A stretch of DNA of 64,000 bases from Mesostigma viride (taxonomy: Eukaryota; Streptophyta; Mesostigmatophyceae; Mesostigmatales; Mesostigmataceae). The translations under genes were made by a program, and so were the position numbers. Of the stretch, positions 31,234-43,599 are shown one piece after another. A model generated the notes under the pieces. It saw only the letters and a list, made by a program, of their open reading frames with translations, was not told the DNA's origin and searched no databases. The stretch covers positions 1,645,107 to 1,709,106 of the forward strand of contig RPFO01000078.1 of assembly GCA_009746045.1 (NCBI GenBank). The letters run 5' to 3'. Numbering within the stretch: the first letter of the stretch is position 1; each line of letters opens with the position of its first letter.

Positions 31234-32583
31234 ATGGCGGAATCACCTTCAGCCGCCTCCCACTCCCCCGCCGATGGGGGGGATTCAGCGCCTCATACCA
31301 TCACGCAACTAGTCGACGCTGTGGACACCATTGCGACCCAGCCATCGTCTGCTGATGCCGCCATTAACGTTTCGTCTAAGCGGCATTGCCCCGGCCCCGT
31401 CGACGAGATGGACAGCCAGATCCCTCCGCCTGCGGCTCCTTCTTCCAGCGAGGTTTCCCGTGAGACCGACCCCCTTGACGAGGACGACGACGACGCCATC
31501 GCCGACGCTGAGTTTGACCCAGCGGACTTCCTGCCTGACAAGGTTGTTACCGAGCACCGGTTCTTTTCGCTTACCGCCGTGGAGGCGCGGGCTATCCTGC
31601 ACCTCATGAACGACAACAAAACTCCGATCTATTTTCCTAGCACGCTTGGCGAGACCATTTCCGTGGACGAGCTTGCCGTCATGGACGAGCCAGAGCTTCG
31701 ACTTTCTGTTTTCCTGAGCCACGCGCAGGCCCCCTGCCTCCGGGCACTCTTTGCCGCTTTCGAGGACGCCGACCATGGCACCGCCAACACCCCCGATGCT
31801 TCCCCGGAAGCAGCAGACCTGCACAAGCTCAATAAGAAAGTCGCAGACATGGCTGCCCAACTCGGCACCTTGTCCACCGCTATTCGTCACGACACTGCTG
31901 CGCTCCAATCCAGCATTGCCGAGGTCAAGGCCGCCCTGGCCACACCTCCCCAGCAAGCCGCCCCCGCACCCACCAGCTATGCTAACGTGGTAAAACAGAC
32001 GGACATTGCCAACCTGATGGAAGATGCAGCACGCAGGGGGGCTGCAGCCCACAAGACTGCTGTCGAGGAGGACCTGCGCTCACGCAGTATAGTGGTCCGG
32101 TATTTTCAGGTCGCGCAGGAGCCTGAAACGGACCTGATGCTAGCGCAACGCCTGTACCACAGCCTCATCGTGGGCCGGCTGCAACTGGGCAACGAACGCA
32201 TCCGCATTGAGTCGGCAGCCTGGATGGCGGGCCAGCCTGGCCCCATCCGGGTGACCTTTGCGAATGTGGCCAGCAAGGTGAAGGTACTCCAGGCCCGCAA
32301 GCTCCTAGGCGGGAGAAACGCGCCGAGCCTCGACGACCTCCTCTCACCGGCCCAGCTCGTCATCAAGAATGGTCTGCTGGGCAGCGACGTGGCGATCAAG
32401 GCCAGGCACGACCGCCAGAAGGTCTACGTCCGCCTCGTCCACGACACCCCTGTGCTATTCATCAACGGCCAGCGCACGGAGGCGCAGGCTCCTAACAAGC
32501 GGCACAAGTCGGGCCGTACCAGGCCCGCCCCAGCTGCGTCATCATCGTCTACGCACGTCCCGGGTATGGATGCCGCCCGGTAA
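31234..32583 (+). CDS. LINE ORF1 protein, predicted nucleic-acid binding (449 aa)
   Basis: ORF1 proteins coat the element RNA as a chaperone. The ATG at 31,234 follows a 100-bp leader. Residues ~1-100 are polar and acidic (DPLDEDDDDAIADAE). Residues ~195-235 (LHKLNKKVADMAAQLGTLST) form a likely coiled coil, which would oligomerise it. Residues ~280-400 (SIVVRYFQ, then IRVTFANVASKVKVLQARK) look like the RRM-type domain of LINE ORF1 proteins, with a basic Ser-rich end. There is no CCHC knuckle. The frame is intact. A 5'-truncated relative lies at 53,851-54,560. Confidence 0.75.
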   Translation: MAESPSAASHSPADGGDSAPHTITQLVDAVDTIATQPSSADAAINVSSKRHCPGPVDEMDSQIPPPAAPSSSEVSRETDPLDEDDDDAIADAEFDPADFLPDKVVTEHRFFSLTAVEARAILHLMNDNKTPIYFPSTLGETISVDELAVMDEPELRLSVFLSHAQAPCLRALFAAFEDADHGTANTPDASPEAADLHKLNKKVADMAAQLGTLSTAIRHDTAALQSSIAEVKAALATPPQQAAPAPTSYANVVKQTDIANLMEDAARRGAAAHKTAVEEDLRSRSIVVRYFQVAQEPETDLMLAQRLYHSLIVGRLQLGNERIRIESAAWMAGQPGPIRVTFANVASKVKVLQARKLLGGRNAPSLDDLLSPAQLVIKNGLLGSDVAIKARHDRQKVYVRLVHDTPVLFINGQRTEAQAPNKRHKSGRTRPAPAASSSSTHVPGMDAAR

Positions 32584-32637
32584 GGGCACACCCTCGCGGC
32601 CTCGCGGTACAATAGGCTTTGGGCACAGCCTTTATAA

Positions 32638-35600
32638 ACAAGCCCCTTTCCATCCTCATGTCGCACCGTGCGAGCATGATCAGGATGCAAGGTCGCCAGG
32701 CACGCCACGGTCAACCTTCCCGCCAATTTACCAGCCTCACACGCCTCCTAGCCCGCCTTGAGCGGGATGAGGCCCAGTCGACACGCCGGCGACCCCAGCC
32801 AGGACGGAGACGACGCATATCCGTCCTGAAAGAAAGCCTCCATGCGTTGACAAGCATTAACCCCAATCGCCACCCTCCCCCTCCCCCCCCCACCCCCACC
32901 CCCACCTCCAGCACTACCCTTCTCCACCCCCACCCCCACCCCCACCCCCCCGCTAATAGGGCAACGGCCCATTCTTGGCATTGCAAGTTTTAACGTGCGC
33001 ACCCTCCCTGCAGATCCTTCTACGAGCGGCGGCACCCCAGCACGCCAACGCGTCGACGAGCTGATCGCCCTGTGCGCCGACAACAAGATCGCTGTTCTTG
33101 GAGTCCAGGAGCACCGACGCACCGTTGACCCTCAGCACGCGGTCAACGGTCTGCTGGTCGACGACCTGCGGGCAGGCTGGCGGTTCCACTATGGTGGCGG
33201 CGACGCGCCGGGCCAAGGTGGTGTGGGCCTCTTGTGCTCGCCGGCAGCATCAGAGCAGCTCCAGTCCATCGTGCTGCGGTCCCCGCGTGTGCTAGTGGCC
33301 ACTTTTTCGGCCACTGAGGGCCATTCACACCACACGCTAACCGTTATCGTGGGATATGCACCACATGCGGGTCGAGCTCAGGCGGAACGTGAGGCCTTCT
33401 TCGACGCCCTCAAGGAGGAGGAGGCCAACATCCAGCTCGGCACTTCCTGGTTATGCTGCTCGACGCCAACGCCACGCTGCCAGTTGGCACTGGGGGCGCT
33501 CAGTATTCCCCAACCAACACGACAGCCAACGGTAACACGCCTTTATTTGCGAATCTGCTGGCAGAATCTGCGCTGGTTGCATGCAATGCTTCTTTCGCAC
33601 GCCCCGCTGAGCAGCTGGCCACCTTTTTTGGGCCGTCGGATCGGGTGGTGTGCCTTGATTATGTCTGCGTACGTCGGGCTCAGCGCCCCTCAGTTGTCGA
33701 TGCTCGCGTCCTGCAAGATTCTGTCAGCACGGTGGAATCTGATCATCGTCTCGTGCTCGCTCGCATCAGATTGCGGTTTCCTGGGGTGAAACCGTCGCGA
33801 CAGCTGGCACCTCAGCCAGATCTGAAAGTGCTCCGGATTGTGCTGAAGGATGCCGACAAGATGTCAGCAGCAGAGCAGGCCGCTATGTCGCACAGGGATG
33901 ATTTCCTGGCCGTATTCGACGCCGGGGGCAGCCGACAGCAGTTACACGCCATTCCGCCGCCGGGGGATATTTCAGTGATCCTCCGTGGTGTCGCCGCCAA
34001 GTATCGCCTGGCTGCCCGCACCCTCCCCACCTTGCCTCCGCGTCGGCAGCTTGCTGTCCACCGTCACGCACCGACAGTGGTCGCCGCCAGGCAGATGCTC
34101 CGCCGCAACAGAGATCCGATCGCCAAACCTGGGCTGCAAGCAGCTCTGAGGGCCGCCTACGAGCAGGCTGAGAAGGCAGATGCTCAGCAGATGGTCAAGG
34201 ACCTGCGCAGCTGCCAGCAGAAGCACGACGGCAAGGGGGCCTGGTTCTGGTACAAGCGCCTCGGGCACCCGGACGGCCTCGGCCGGCCCCACCGCCACGA
34301 CGTCCCCGGCGCCCCAGCCAAGCGGCTTCGTACCTGGGCCACGGCCACGGCCGAGGTCGTGGGGACAGCTGCGCCGCCCCCACCCCTGCTCCCAGCCGCC
34401 GCCGCCCGCCCGGCCGCCCTGGCCGGCCCCGCAGGGCCCCCGGCCCCGCCTAGGTCAGCGGCGGACTACCTAGTCCCCCCGCTGGTCGGCCCACTTGGCG
34501 ACCCGTCTGACATGCCTCCTTTCACCTCTCGCGAGGTCACGGAGGCGGTCCAGCGCCTGCGTTATGACGCAGCCACCGGCTCTGACGAGATTCCGGCCGC
34601 AGTTGTAAAACTTGCAGCCGAATTCGAGGACACAGGTGTTATGCTGCTCTTCCGGGACATCTGCAACCGCCTTCTGCTGTCGTCGCAACCACCTCCAGCG
34701 GCCTGGCAACACAGTTTTCGCACGATGCTGTACAAGAACAAGGGGTCGCCTGCCGACCCCGGCAACTACAGAGGGGTGTGCATTCAAAGTGCCCCCCTCA
34801 AGCTTCTTATGCGGCTCATCCTGAACCGCCTGCGCACGGCCCTGGACGGTCACCTCAGCGAGACTCAGCACGGCTTCCGTTCAGGTCGCAACACAGTACA
34901 GGCGCTCTTCGCTACTCGCCGACTGGTGGAGGAACTGCAACGCCTTCAGCCTGGTGAGTCCCCTTTGCACCTTGTGCTGGTGGACTTCATCAAAGCCTTC
35001 GATTCGGTTTTCTGGCCTGCGCTTTGGGACATCCTCGAGTTGTTCCGGATCCCCCGCCCCCTGATTGCTGTCATCCGCAACCTGTATGAAGGGTCCACCA
35101 CTTCGGTGCGCACTTCTTACGGGACCACGCCCCCATGCCCTTTACAGAAGGGTGTGTGGCAGGGCTGCGTGCTGTCGCCCTACCTGTTCATTATTGTTGT
35201 CGAATACGTAATGATTCAGGCGCGCAAGCGATTTGCCCGCATCGTGGGCAGGGAACCAGGAGTGCAGGTTGCTAACAAATTCTGGCATGGCGGTGCGGAC
35301 ACGGAGATTCGGCTAGCAGACATCATTTACGCAGACGACACCACCCTCTTCGAGGACACTGAGCACGTGCAGACATGGCTTGACTGCCTGGCTCTCGAGG
35401 CCCGTGCAGTGGGGCTTGAGGTCAGCAAGAAGACAGAGGCCCTGGCGGTTGGGCTCACCAACTCAGCGCCGCCCCTCTATCTCCTAGACGGCTCTCGAGT
35501 CCTGTATCGGGACCGCGTTAAGCTGCTGGGCAGCCTGCTCCCTAGCTGCGAGGTTGATGTGGACCACCGCATCTCCCTCGCCTGGCACGCTTTACGCCAG

Positions 35601-36155
35601 TACCGGGCCCTGTGGCGCAAGCCCCTGGGCAAGATCGAGAAACAGGACCTGTTCAAGGTCCTCGTCCTTCCTGTTCTCACGTATGGCGCCGAGACGTGGA
35701 CCCTCACCGCCGACCTGGCCCGCAAGCTGGACGGCGCGGTCACCAGCATGCTGCGTTCCATTTTCAGAGTAGGATATGCTGCTCATGTCCGCAATGAGGA
35801 CCTGTACCAGGGCATGCCCTATATCACCAGCACAATTAAGCAACGCCGCCTGCAGCTAGTAGGGCACCTAGCTCGCACCAACCAGGTAGACACCTCACGT
35901 GGCCCCCCCGCAGGACTGCGACCAGCCCAGCCTGGCCGGCACCTCCTGACGTGGGCTGGGCCCAGTGATGTTAGACGCCGCAAGGCCCGCACCTTCAAGG
36001 AACAGCTAGTAGAGGACATGGGGGGCCTAGGCCTCTCCGTGATTTGGAAGAAGATGATGGACAAGGCCAAGTGGGCCCAGGTCATAGAGGACAACGAGCC
36101 CCCCCCAGTGGGGAAGCGCCCGCGTGTGCAATCCCGCGGGAGGCACGCTAGATAG
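32638..36155 (+). pseudogene. LINE ORF2: AP endonuclease plus reverse transcriptase, frameshifted
   Basis: The protein nicks the target and reverse-transcribes. As sequenced it needs two frame corrections. An ATG at 32,638 opens one frame to 32,993. Endonuclease motifs (ILGIASFNVRTL, then GVQEHRR) are in a second frame with no ATG, probably after a slip in the C-rich run at 32,873-32,952. The endonuclease continues in the next frame from ~33,450 (MLLDANATLPVG with D-x-N, then ESDHRLVLARIRL), and this frame stays open to 36,155. RT motifs are complete: NYRGVCIQS, HGFRSGRNTV, LVDFIKAFDS, GVWQGCVLSPYLF and YADDTTLF. The catalytic residues are intact. Both breaks may be homopolymer errors, in which case the element could be active. 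Confidence 0.85.
32873..32952 (+). repeat. CCCCCAC-rich simple repeat within LINE ORF2
   Basis: C-runs of up to 9 alternate with CCCCCACC units just before the endonuclease. It is a likely place for the frame slip noted for ORF2. Confidence 0.85.
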
Positions 36156-36352
36156 CTCCCCCTAGGGCAGCGTGCGGCTGCCTAGATAGATGTTGTAGTT
36201 AGAATGTTGTTAGATAGATGTAGTATGTAGCCAATGTAGATAGATTAGACCGGTAGGAATGTGTGCACCCATCCATCCATCCATCGGGGTTAATGCTCCG
36301 TGACTCCCCAACGGGAGCACGAGTCTAATTAATTAATTAATTAATGATATGG

Positions 36353-38012
36353 GCTATCTGAGGCCAGTTATGAATTCTCTGAGATATATAAAAAAATGTA
36401 GTATATGGTCTTGGCATGTAATTCCCAGCCTGGCTATGTGAAATTCAAAGTTGAAGACACATGGGTCTCGTAAACTATCAAAGAGACAACCTCACTATGA
36501 CCCCCTCACACTACAAGGGGCCGGTATGCCACATGGGTCAAGTATTGCAGGCACTGAATTTTTTGGAGTAAAAGCAATATATGGTTGTCTCTTTGATATG
36601 TAGACCCTCGTGGCTGCATATGGGCTTGAAATAAGCAGCCCTCCTATTTTCCCCACACCCATGAAATTATAACACTATAACACTGGGTAGACAAGTGGGT
36701 GCACACAAAAGGCACCGTGGGCCCCTTGGGGGGCATAAACCCATGGAGATGCACAAACTAAGCCCAGATATGTCAAAATAAGACAGGGCAACCACCTGCA
36801 GCCAATAATACAAGCTGGCCACATGCCACGCTTAACGAGAAGAGCGGGCACTGCGGCCACCTTGTCCATGCACGTAGGTAACGTGGTACGGACACCCTAC
36901 GCAAGGCATGCATTCTAGGAGGCAGCCACCAACAAACTAGTGGTGTTGAGCCTATTTCAGCCTGCCCTAGCAAGGATAAACTAGGCCTAAGCTGCTATAG
37001 CTTGCCAGGTGATGGCCAGCACACCTGGTGGCACATGCTGTCAATGGGAAGCTTTTACTCACCAGTTACGTGCTTGATGATGCCACAGAGACCAGCCAAC
37101 TGCCTCACACTCATGCAATATGTGTATGGGAAATGTATAACAAACATATATGGAGGTATTCAAACCCATACAGCCTCTAAAACTTATCACCATCACCCTG
37201 TGGCAGGTCAACTGACTGAGGGAAGCATCTAAGAATGGTGTTTTAGAAAGGGGCCAGGCCAGGGTCAAGAAAGAGCATGAATAGTGCAAAAAGAATGTGC
37301 TACACAAGCTAGAACGTATATATAAATGTCAAACATCGATAGGAAAACGATGCTTAAGCTTTACCAGGCATGGATGGCGTTACCTTGGCCCAGGCGGTGG
37401 CCGCAAAATGGCGCATTTCGGCACACCAAAGCTGTGCAGCATGGTCGCTGGATTCGGCGATTTCTGGCCACCCTTGCACGTTTACGACTACTATGTATCA
37501 TAAAAAGTAAAAAGAAACCGATATATCCTTTAAAATACGCCGGAAAGGTATTGCTGTCAACGTTTCTATCGTCCGGCCTGATCGCAGTTTATTCCAGCAA
37601 GAACGCTGCCGACACCTATCAAATGGCCCATTTCTCACCCCAGTATGTTGCTGGGACGCTAACATGTCTTCCTATTAGGTTACGATCGCGTTTCCTGGGG
37701 TCAAACAGCTGCGCCATGTCGCTAGACTACAGCAGGACTGCAGTGGGTACGCGCGATTTCGTTCGGCCATCACCTTCGTCTTCCCTAAAAAGTCCTGATT
37801 TACAGCTGGCATTGCATGATGCCACGTGGCAACCGTTGGGTACTTGGGTACGGGGATTTTTTTATGAGATCCTAGGGTTATAAACTAAGCCTGACTGCAG
37901 TTGTTTGGCCTCTAAACTATTGGGAAATAGTTGTTTGAACTCCATGTTAACAACGCAATTTTTTGCGTTATAACCTCACAACGCAAAAAATTGCGTTATG
38001 TAATAACGCGAG
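36353..38012. other. Intergenic region, no supported gene
   Basis: It contains the 119-bp TIR element at 36,478 and, at its right edge, tandem palindromes (AACGCAATTTTTTGCGTT at ~37,949 and its mirror at ~37,979). No convincing coding signal is seen. Confidence 0.5.
36478..36596. mobile_element. 119-bp miniature TIR element, TA target duplication
   Basis: TCAAAGAGACAACC and its exact complement GGTTGTCTCTTTGA form the ends, with TA on each side (36476-36477 and 36597-36598). No coding capacity. It is the best-formed member of the T-Y-A-A-R-N-GAGACAAC family. Confidence 0.75.
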
Positions 38013-39340
38013 TTAAATTAAATTAAATTAAATTATAACATGCCTCCGTGGGGAGATCATGTACAGCACATATTCCATGATGGATGGGGTGGGGGAAGCC
38101 GCGTAATCGAACTATCCTAACTCTAAGCTATCTAGTCTAGAAATCCTCACTACACTACTCATCAAAACGCCTCCTCCGCTTGGGGGGAGGGGGCTTGCCC
38201 ACAGGGTCGGGCGTGTGCGCCTTGACAATCTTCTTCCACCGCGTCTTGTCCTGCATGGCAGTCCAAAGACGGGAGAGAGAGTGGATGCGGTACTCAAACT
38301 GGGCCGGGACCACTAGGTCGTCCAGCAACATCTGGGTGTAGTTCGTGACAGGTTTCCCTACCCTTTTGGGAATGCCCTCTGGGCCAGGCCAGGTCAGAAT
38401 GTGTCGCCCTGGCTGGCCAAGCCGCTGGGGGCCGGCCAGACCAAGGGCGGTGTCGACCTGGCTGGTGCGAGCAAGGTGTCCTACAAATGCTATCCTACGC
38501 TGCCTAATCTCGTCCGAAATACGAGGCATGCCATGATACAAAGACTCTGATGACGGACGCTCTGAAAAACCTACGTTAAGGACCTGTCGGAGCATCCTGT
38601 AAACCGTGCCGTCTAGCCTAGCTGCCAGTTTGGGTGTGAGTGTCCACGCCTCGGCGCCATACGAGAGCACCGTGAGGACGAGGACCTTGAAGAGCATGCG
38701 CTTGCGGTGCTCGCCCAGGCCCTTCGAGCGCCAGTAGGTGTTGAGCGAACGGAGCTTGGCCCAGGAAAGGCCCATGCGGGTGTCCACATCGTCGGCAGTG
38801 TCACCTGGGAGCCAACTCCCCAACAGCTTGAAGCGGTCGCGGAACGGGACCGTCGTCCCGTCGAGCAGGCGCGGCAGCGGTGGTGCACTAGAGGCCCCAA
38901 TCACCATCGCCTCAGTTTTGACACTAATCTCCAGCCCCACCGCCCGTGCCTCCAGGCCCAGACAGTCCAGCCAGGTCTGAATGTGCTCGGGGCTCTCGAT
39001 GAGGGTGGTGTCATCCGCATAAATCAGGTCGGCATTGCGGTAACCAGGTCTAACCCCGCCGTGCTCTTTCACGTTAAGGATGTCCAGGCCAGGCTCGAAC
39101 CCCTTAAGAGCAGTAAAGCGCGCACGTGCCCGGCGCATGACGTGATCCACGACAATAATGAACAGGTATGGGGACAGGACACAACCTTGCCACACCCCGT
39201 GGTGAAGGGGGAATGGTGGAGTGGTGCCTTCCACAGTCCGCACTACTGCCTGTGAGCCCTCATACAGTCGGCGAATGGCAATAAACGCAGGTGGTACCCG
39301 ATCCAGAGCTAGGATGGCCCAAAGAGCCTCCCAGAGGATA
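38013..39340 (-). mobile_element. 5'-truncated LINE, sister of 17,064-19,376
   Basis: The 3' UTR, hairpin (38043-38056; CTCC-CCAC-GGAG with a T/G closing pair) and (TTTAA)n tail match the 17-kb copy. The element stops at about 39,340, inside the reverse transcriptase just after the FVDYIKAFD position. I did not find an unambiguous target duplication. Confidence 0.85.
38155..39340 (-). pseudogene. LINE reverse transcriptase fragment
   Basis: The frame starts at the truncation (ILWEALWAILALDRVPPAFI) and lacks the first catalytic Asp motif. It keeps WQGCVLSPYLF, LIYADDTTLIES and the C-terminal GHLARTSQVD region to the stop at 38,155. It is very close in sequence to the 17-kb copy, with one in-frame codon loss (FIAIRRL versus FIAAIRRL). 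By chance the frame stays open upstream into unrelated DNA to 39,438. It cannot be active. Confidence 0.88.
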
Positions 39341-39463
39341 GTTGATGCTTCAGAGTAACACAGTATCAGGATTAAGAACCGCTTTTGCCAGGCCGCGGCT
39401 TGGCTACAAAAAAAACTGCCGACGGAACGGCACTGCATGGATCCAATCGGTGAACAGTAATAT

Positions 39464-39949
39464 TGATTAATTAATTAATTAAAATCATACTACTAGCTCC
39501 GTGGGGAGCATATGTAACACATAGCCCTGAGAAAGGGGCATCTATGGGTTTGTAATACAATCAGGGCGACAACCTGCAGGTGTAGGATGTACAACTATCA
39601 CCTGCTCTGGGTGCACTAGGTGCACCTGCACCTCCATGATGGTTCATGCCTCCTAAACAAGCACAGGCACCCAGGGGGGGCTTCAGGAGAGGGCCTAGAA
39701 GGCCTGCATGACATATGGGGTGGAAGGTATGTGGCTAGGCTATAGCTAGGGTACACATGGCCTCTCAGCAGGGAGTAACTCCCTGCATGGGCAAAGCATG
39801 ACTCGAAATTGCTACGGCTATTGCAAGGGCGGGTGTGGGCCCATCACGTAGGCATACATGGCCACGTCACTAAGCTTTCTAGGCTACACTACTGCTATAT
39901 ATTCCCTAGGCTGGGGTGGCTGGGGTGGCTGGGGCGGCAGGGGTCGCCT
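39464..39949 (-). mobile_element. 486-bp LINE 3' UTR insertion
   Basis: An 11-bp target duplication AACAGTAATAT flanks it (39453-39463 and 39950-39960). On the minus strand it ends in a hairpin GCTCC-CCAC-GGAGC (39496-39509) and a (TTAA)n tail. It is pure 3' UTR. The same UTR is found inverted at 40.4-40.6/48.9-49.1 kb and, diverged, at 53.4-53.9 kb. Confidence 0.9.
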
Positions 39950-40057
39950 AACAGTAATATGGTATAGCTGTTCCTTTCACTCATACAGAGTGTTTTCTTA
40001 TTGGGTTGTGTTTTTCTGGGCGTTCATATATTCTTGTAGCGGTCTCTCTCTGTCGCC

Positions 40058-40325
40058 ATGGAAAAGAAGAGGGCCAGAAGTATAGCATGCAGGTGTAAGG
40101 CCGCTGCGAGGCCGGCCCAGAATGTATTGCCGGAGAGCTCGTCCAGCTCGGATGAGGACGTGCGTGCTGCGCCTCACAGCAAGGAGGATCCGGCCTGGTG
40201 CCACGTTCAGAAGCTGGGCAGAATGCCAGGCAGGCTAACCTGCATGACTTTGAGTGCAATTGCTGCAACGGAAAGTTAACGGGTTCGGTCTCGAAGGTGA
40301 AAAACCACATCGCCGGCACAGATTA
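40058..40325 (+). pseudogene. Possible hAT-type BED zinc-finger fragment
   Basis: A well-placed ATG (GCCATGG) opens MEKKRARSIACRCKAAARPA and reaches DPAWCHVQKLG. The matching continuation ANLHDFECNCCNGKLTGSVS, then KVKNHIAG, lies in another frame after a one-base loss in the GGGC run near 40,219. Together W-x-H ... C-x-C-C ... H-I-A-G follows the BED zinc-finger pattern of plant-type hAT transposases. No catalytic domain, inverted repeats or 8-bp duplication were found. Confidence 0.45.
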
Positions 40326-40399
40326 GACTTTGTCGTTACCTGGAAGTTGAAGTGGTCCCAAACACTTGATGTATGGCTGGCCAATACCTTACCATCACT

Positions 40400-40595
40400 C
40401 AGCCCACAATGGGACCTCCCATGGATGATGCATTAAGAATTTAGCCATGCGATGCCTATGCAGGGAGTTACTCTCTGCTGAGATGCCATGTGTACACCAG
40501 CTATAGCCTAGTAGCCACATACCCTCCACCCCATATGTCATGCAGGCCTTCTAGGCCCTCTCCTCAAGCCCCCCCTGGGTGCCTGTGCTTGTTAA
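40400..40595 (+). mobile_element. LINE 3' UTR, left part, split by the 8.3-kb insertion
   Basis: It is homologous, in opposite orientation, to 39,655-39,850 and to part of 53.6-53.75 kb. It is cut after TGTGCTTGTTAA. The remainder continues at 48,900-49,130. The left boundary is approximate. Confidence 0.8.
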
Positions 40596-40604
40596 CCCGT
40601 GTTT

Positions 40605-40657
40605 TTTTACAACGCGATACATCGCGTTGTAGGGTTAGAACGCGATGTATCGCGTTG
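40605..40657. repeat. Two adjacent AACGCGAT palindromes
   Basis: ACAACGCGATACATCGCGTTGT and GAACGCGATGTATCGCGTT lie 6-8 bp apart near the left end of the 8.3-kb element. A third, AACGCGATATATCGCGTT, is near its right end (48,863). Confidence 0.8.
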
Positions 40658-43334
40658 TAATCTGACACGTGGCAAACCTATTAACCCATGGTCCGCCAAG
40701 CCATTTTAGGCACTTTCAGACCCCTGAAAATAAAAAAAAAAAATCATAACTCATAGGCCACAACTCCAAATACCCCCAACCAAGATGCTACGAGTATCTA
40801 CACTTCAAGGGCTTTCAGAATATGCACTAATATCATGAGTCTAATGAGTATTTTGGATGATAAATTAAGTCAAAGTGAGCCAAAAGACGATCATTTTGTG
40901 CCACAGAAAAAGTATATCCCCCCATTTTTTTCAGGGGAGGGTCAGAAACCTCAAACCCAACATTGGACAATTTAGTTGGATAGTCCAATGGTGCTTTCCT
41001 TTGGTCAAACCACCCGGATAGCCCATTTGACCCATACAATGCCCGCGTTTACGTGTGTGGCTTACGCGCACACAAACAGCCTACTATGCCATATCATACA
41101 ATGAGGCAATATAATTGACCACAATTGACTGCCAAATATGCTGGAATACAAATGTGACGCCACCTTGCACTCACTGAACGGTATCCCGCCAAGACATGCC
41201 CCAAAATGTGCAATATAATGGCTGAAACACCTCCTTGAGCAGGCATGGAAAGCTGCTGCAATTACCACTAATGTATCCACCATGAGACATGTATAAAGGT
41301 ACGAGTTTCCATTCAAACAACACGAAAACGAATTGCCGTACCTGCCTCGATCATGACCTGGCCGGGTTCCGCTGGCCGATATGCTCATACGTCACGGATT
41401 CTAATGCTAGTGGCAGAGACGGCCATAGCTGCTGTATCCATGCATCCATCATCATTACCATGTTGATCATCTATGCAAAGATGACGTCTAACGCGTCGAC
41501 GTTCCCAGCAGATCCTGCAGCGGACTTCCGTAAAACAATGGAAGGCCCAGGCAGACGCAAGCTACCAAGAAACCAAAAAGAAACCGGCGATACCAACTGG
41601 GACTTCTTGTCTGATGGTGACGACCAATACAGAGGCAATAACCACTGCGCATTTCCCCAGTTCCGTGAATCTGATCATTCTTGACGTACCAAAATAATGC
41701 ATCATCGTTCAGGGGTCATCATCTGACCCATTTCAAGCTTCGGAACCCAAATTTTTCACCAAAATGGCTCGTTGACAGCCATATGTCGTATACGCGCGCT
41801 CAACGGTAAAAAATGTTAGCAAAAGTCACGTGACAGCTCAATGATGCACATGGTATTTACTGGGCTATGGCGCAGTTACCTGCCCGACCTTGACATTTTC
41901 ATTCATGTTGGGTCTGACCTGGACCGTCGGACCAATTTACGTTACGTCACTTACGGCGGAGATCACGGATTTACGCGGTATAGTTACGTGACGCGGGTTG
42001 CTATGCAAATGCATAGCATCGGCGGACCATGCGATTTTTGGTCTGAAACTTTCAACATTGGTCAGAAACATCTCATAGAATTCAAGAAAAAATCCTGGTA
42101 TTTTTGGTATTTTTTTTGTGACAGCTGCAAACAAATAGGGTTTTTGGAAATCGCACCCGGTGCTGGGCGCACCCGATGACAGATGACAATGACGAGAGGC
42201 TACGGTACGCGTCGATAAATACGGGTAACGCTTGCGAAAGGAACGGTGTGGGCCGATAAATACGGGTAACGCTTGCAGACGCGGCGGCATGAGCCGGAAA
42301 CATTGTGATCAGGGACGAAACGAACGGAAAGCGCAGCCTACTGGCTCATACTACGGAGGGCGCCGACGCACATGCCTGTGCGAACTGCTAAGTCTACTGT
42401 ATCGATCGCACGCGCCCCGGCGCGTAAACTTATGGTGCGTAAGTACAAATGACAGAAGAAAATGCTGGCGCGTCAACTGCCAAGCGGAGCCTCGCCGCAG
42501 GATGGAAGGCAGAAAACTTCTTAGTCCATCACCAATTTCACCATGGCCAGGGCGCGAGCCGCGGGGGGACTTTGGCCTAGTAGAATAAATTCAACTCCAC
42601 ACCAAAAGAATTGACGGACCGAAAGAATTTAGCGGCATCTGTTCCAGTCAAGTACGCTGGGGAAATGTCGATCAACGGCCGAATTAGTATTGCGTTGCGG
42701 TGCTAGCTGGTAGGACAAACTAGTCAAGAAAACAGGGCTGTTAGATTGGTTCCTTCGGCTGTGCTGTGGAGGGAATCCGGCGGGTTGTACGCAACAATTT
42801 TCATTCCTCATTGATTATATTCGCATGTTAATAAGTAATTTCAACCTCCATGGACGTGCGGGCACAAGACGACGATATTTAGGCAAATATTTTATTGCAG
42901 GACGCAGGTCCCATGGTGGCATGGTCGGTGTTATGTGTCGTAAGGGCGGGGTTGCCACTTCAGGATCAGCTGCTCCGCAGATAAAGGCATGCTTGGGATG
43001 TTGTGGTTTGGGGCAGGTAAAGGCCACTAGGTGTCCTTGGCGCTTGTGACCACTGACCACATGCCGTTCACATCATGAGTTTCTACACGGCATTGGCGCC
43101 CTTCTCGGCTGCAGGCCAATTCTAGGAAGCAGGTTTTTGCTGTGCAGTGGGGTGGGGTGAGGGGTGCCGGGTGACAACCGCAGTGGCCCGGCGTCGGCAA
43201 GATGACGACCGGGAGCGCCAGAACTGTCTGCGTTGTAGCACACAAAGCTCTATGATTCATGCGTATGTGTTGTAAATTGTAATTGGATAAGGAGCAATTG
43301 AAAAAGCATGCAAATTGAGGACTTGGTATAAATT

Positions 43335-43369
43335 ATCTGGCCTGCGCTGGTTGTTGCATTGTCTCCTTG
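43335..43369 (-). repeat. Copy of the GAGACAACCAGCGCAGGCCA motif, with an 8-bp internal insert
   Basis: On the minus strand it reads TCAAGGAGACAA, then TGCAACAA, then CCAGCGCAGGCCAGA. ATAAAT occurs directly on both sides (43328-43333 and 43370-43375), which may be a target duplication. Confidence 0.55.
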
Positions 43370-43599
43370 ATAAATGGTTGCTTCTTGCCTCGACGATATA
43401 TATAAGCCCTCAATGGGGCACGTGAACAGGTACTCCCGGCCACTAGTTGGTCATTATTGTGAAACTACGTGCATTCACACATATTAATTATTAAGTGAGA
43501 CAATGATGTGAGACAACTAGAGCATATCTACTAGTGAGTATATATCTAGGCAAGACTCCTAGGGTCTGGCACACTCTAGCTAGATAAGATAGACTAGTA

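Larger units (their letters stand above)
31134..36343 (+). mobile_element. Near full-length LINE-type retrotransposon (5.2 kb)
   Basis: A 9-bp target duplication ATGATATGG flanks it (31125-31133 and 36344-36352). It has a 100-bp 5' leader, ORF1, ORF2 with endonuclease and reverse transcriptase, a short 3' UTR with (CATC)5, a hairpin CTCCC-CAAC-GGGAG (36304-36317) and a (TTAA)n tail. It is the only copy in the window with both ORFs. ORF2 is broken by frameshifts. Confidence 0.93.

Noticed and set aside
39340-39438. Gene fusion of host exon to reverse transcriptase
   Set aside because: The frame upstream of the LINE junction is open by chance. That DNA is a repeat related to 30.85 kb and has no coding character.
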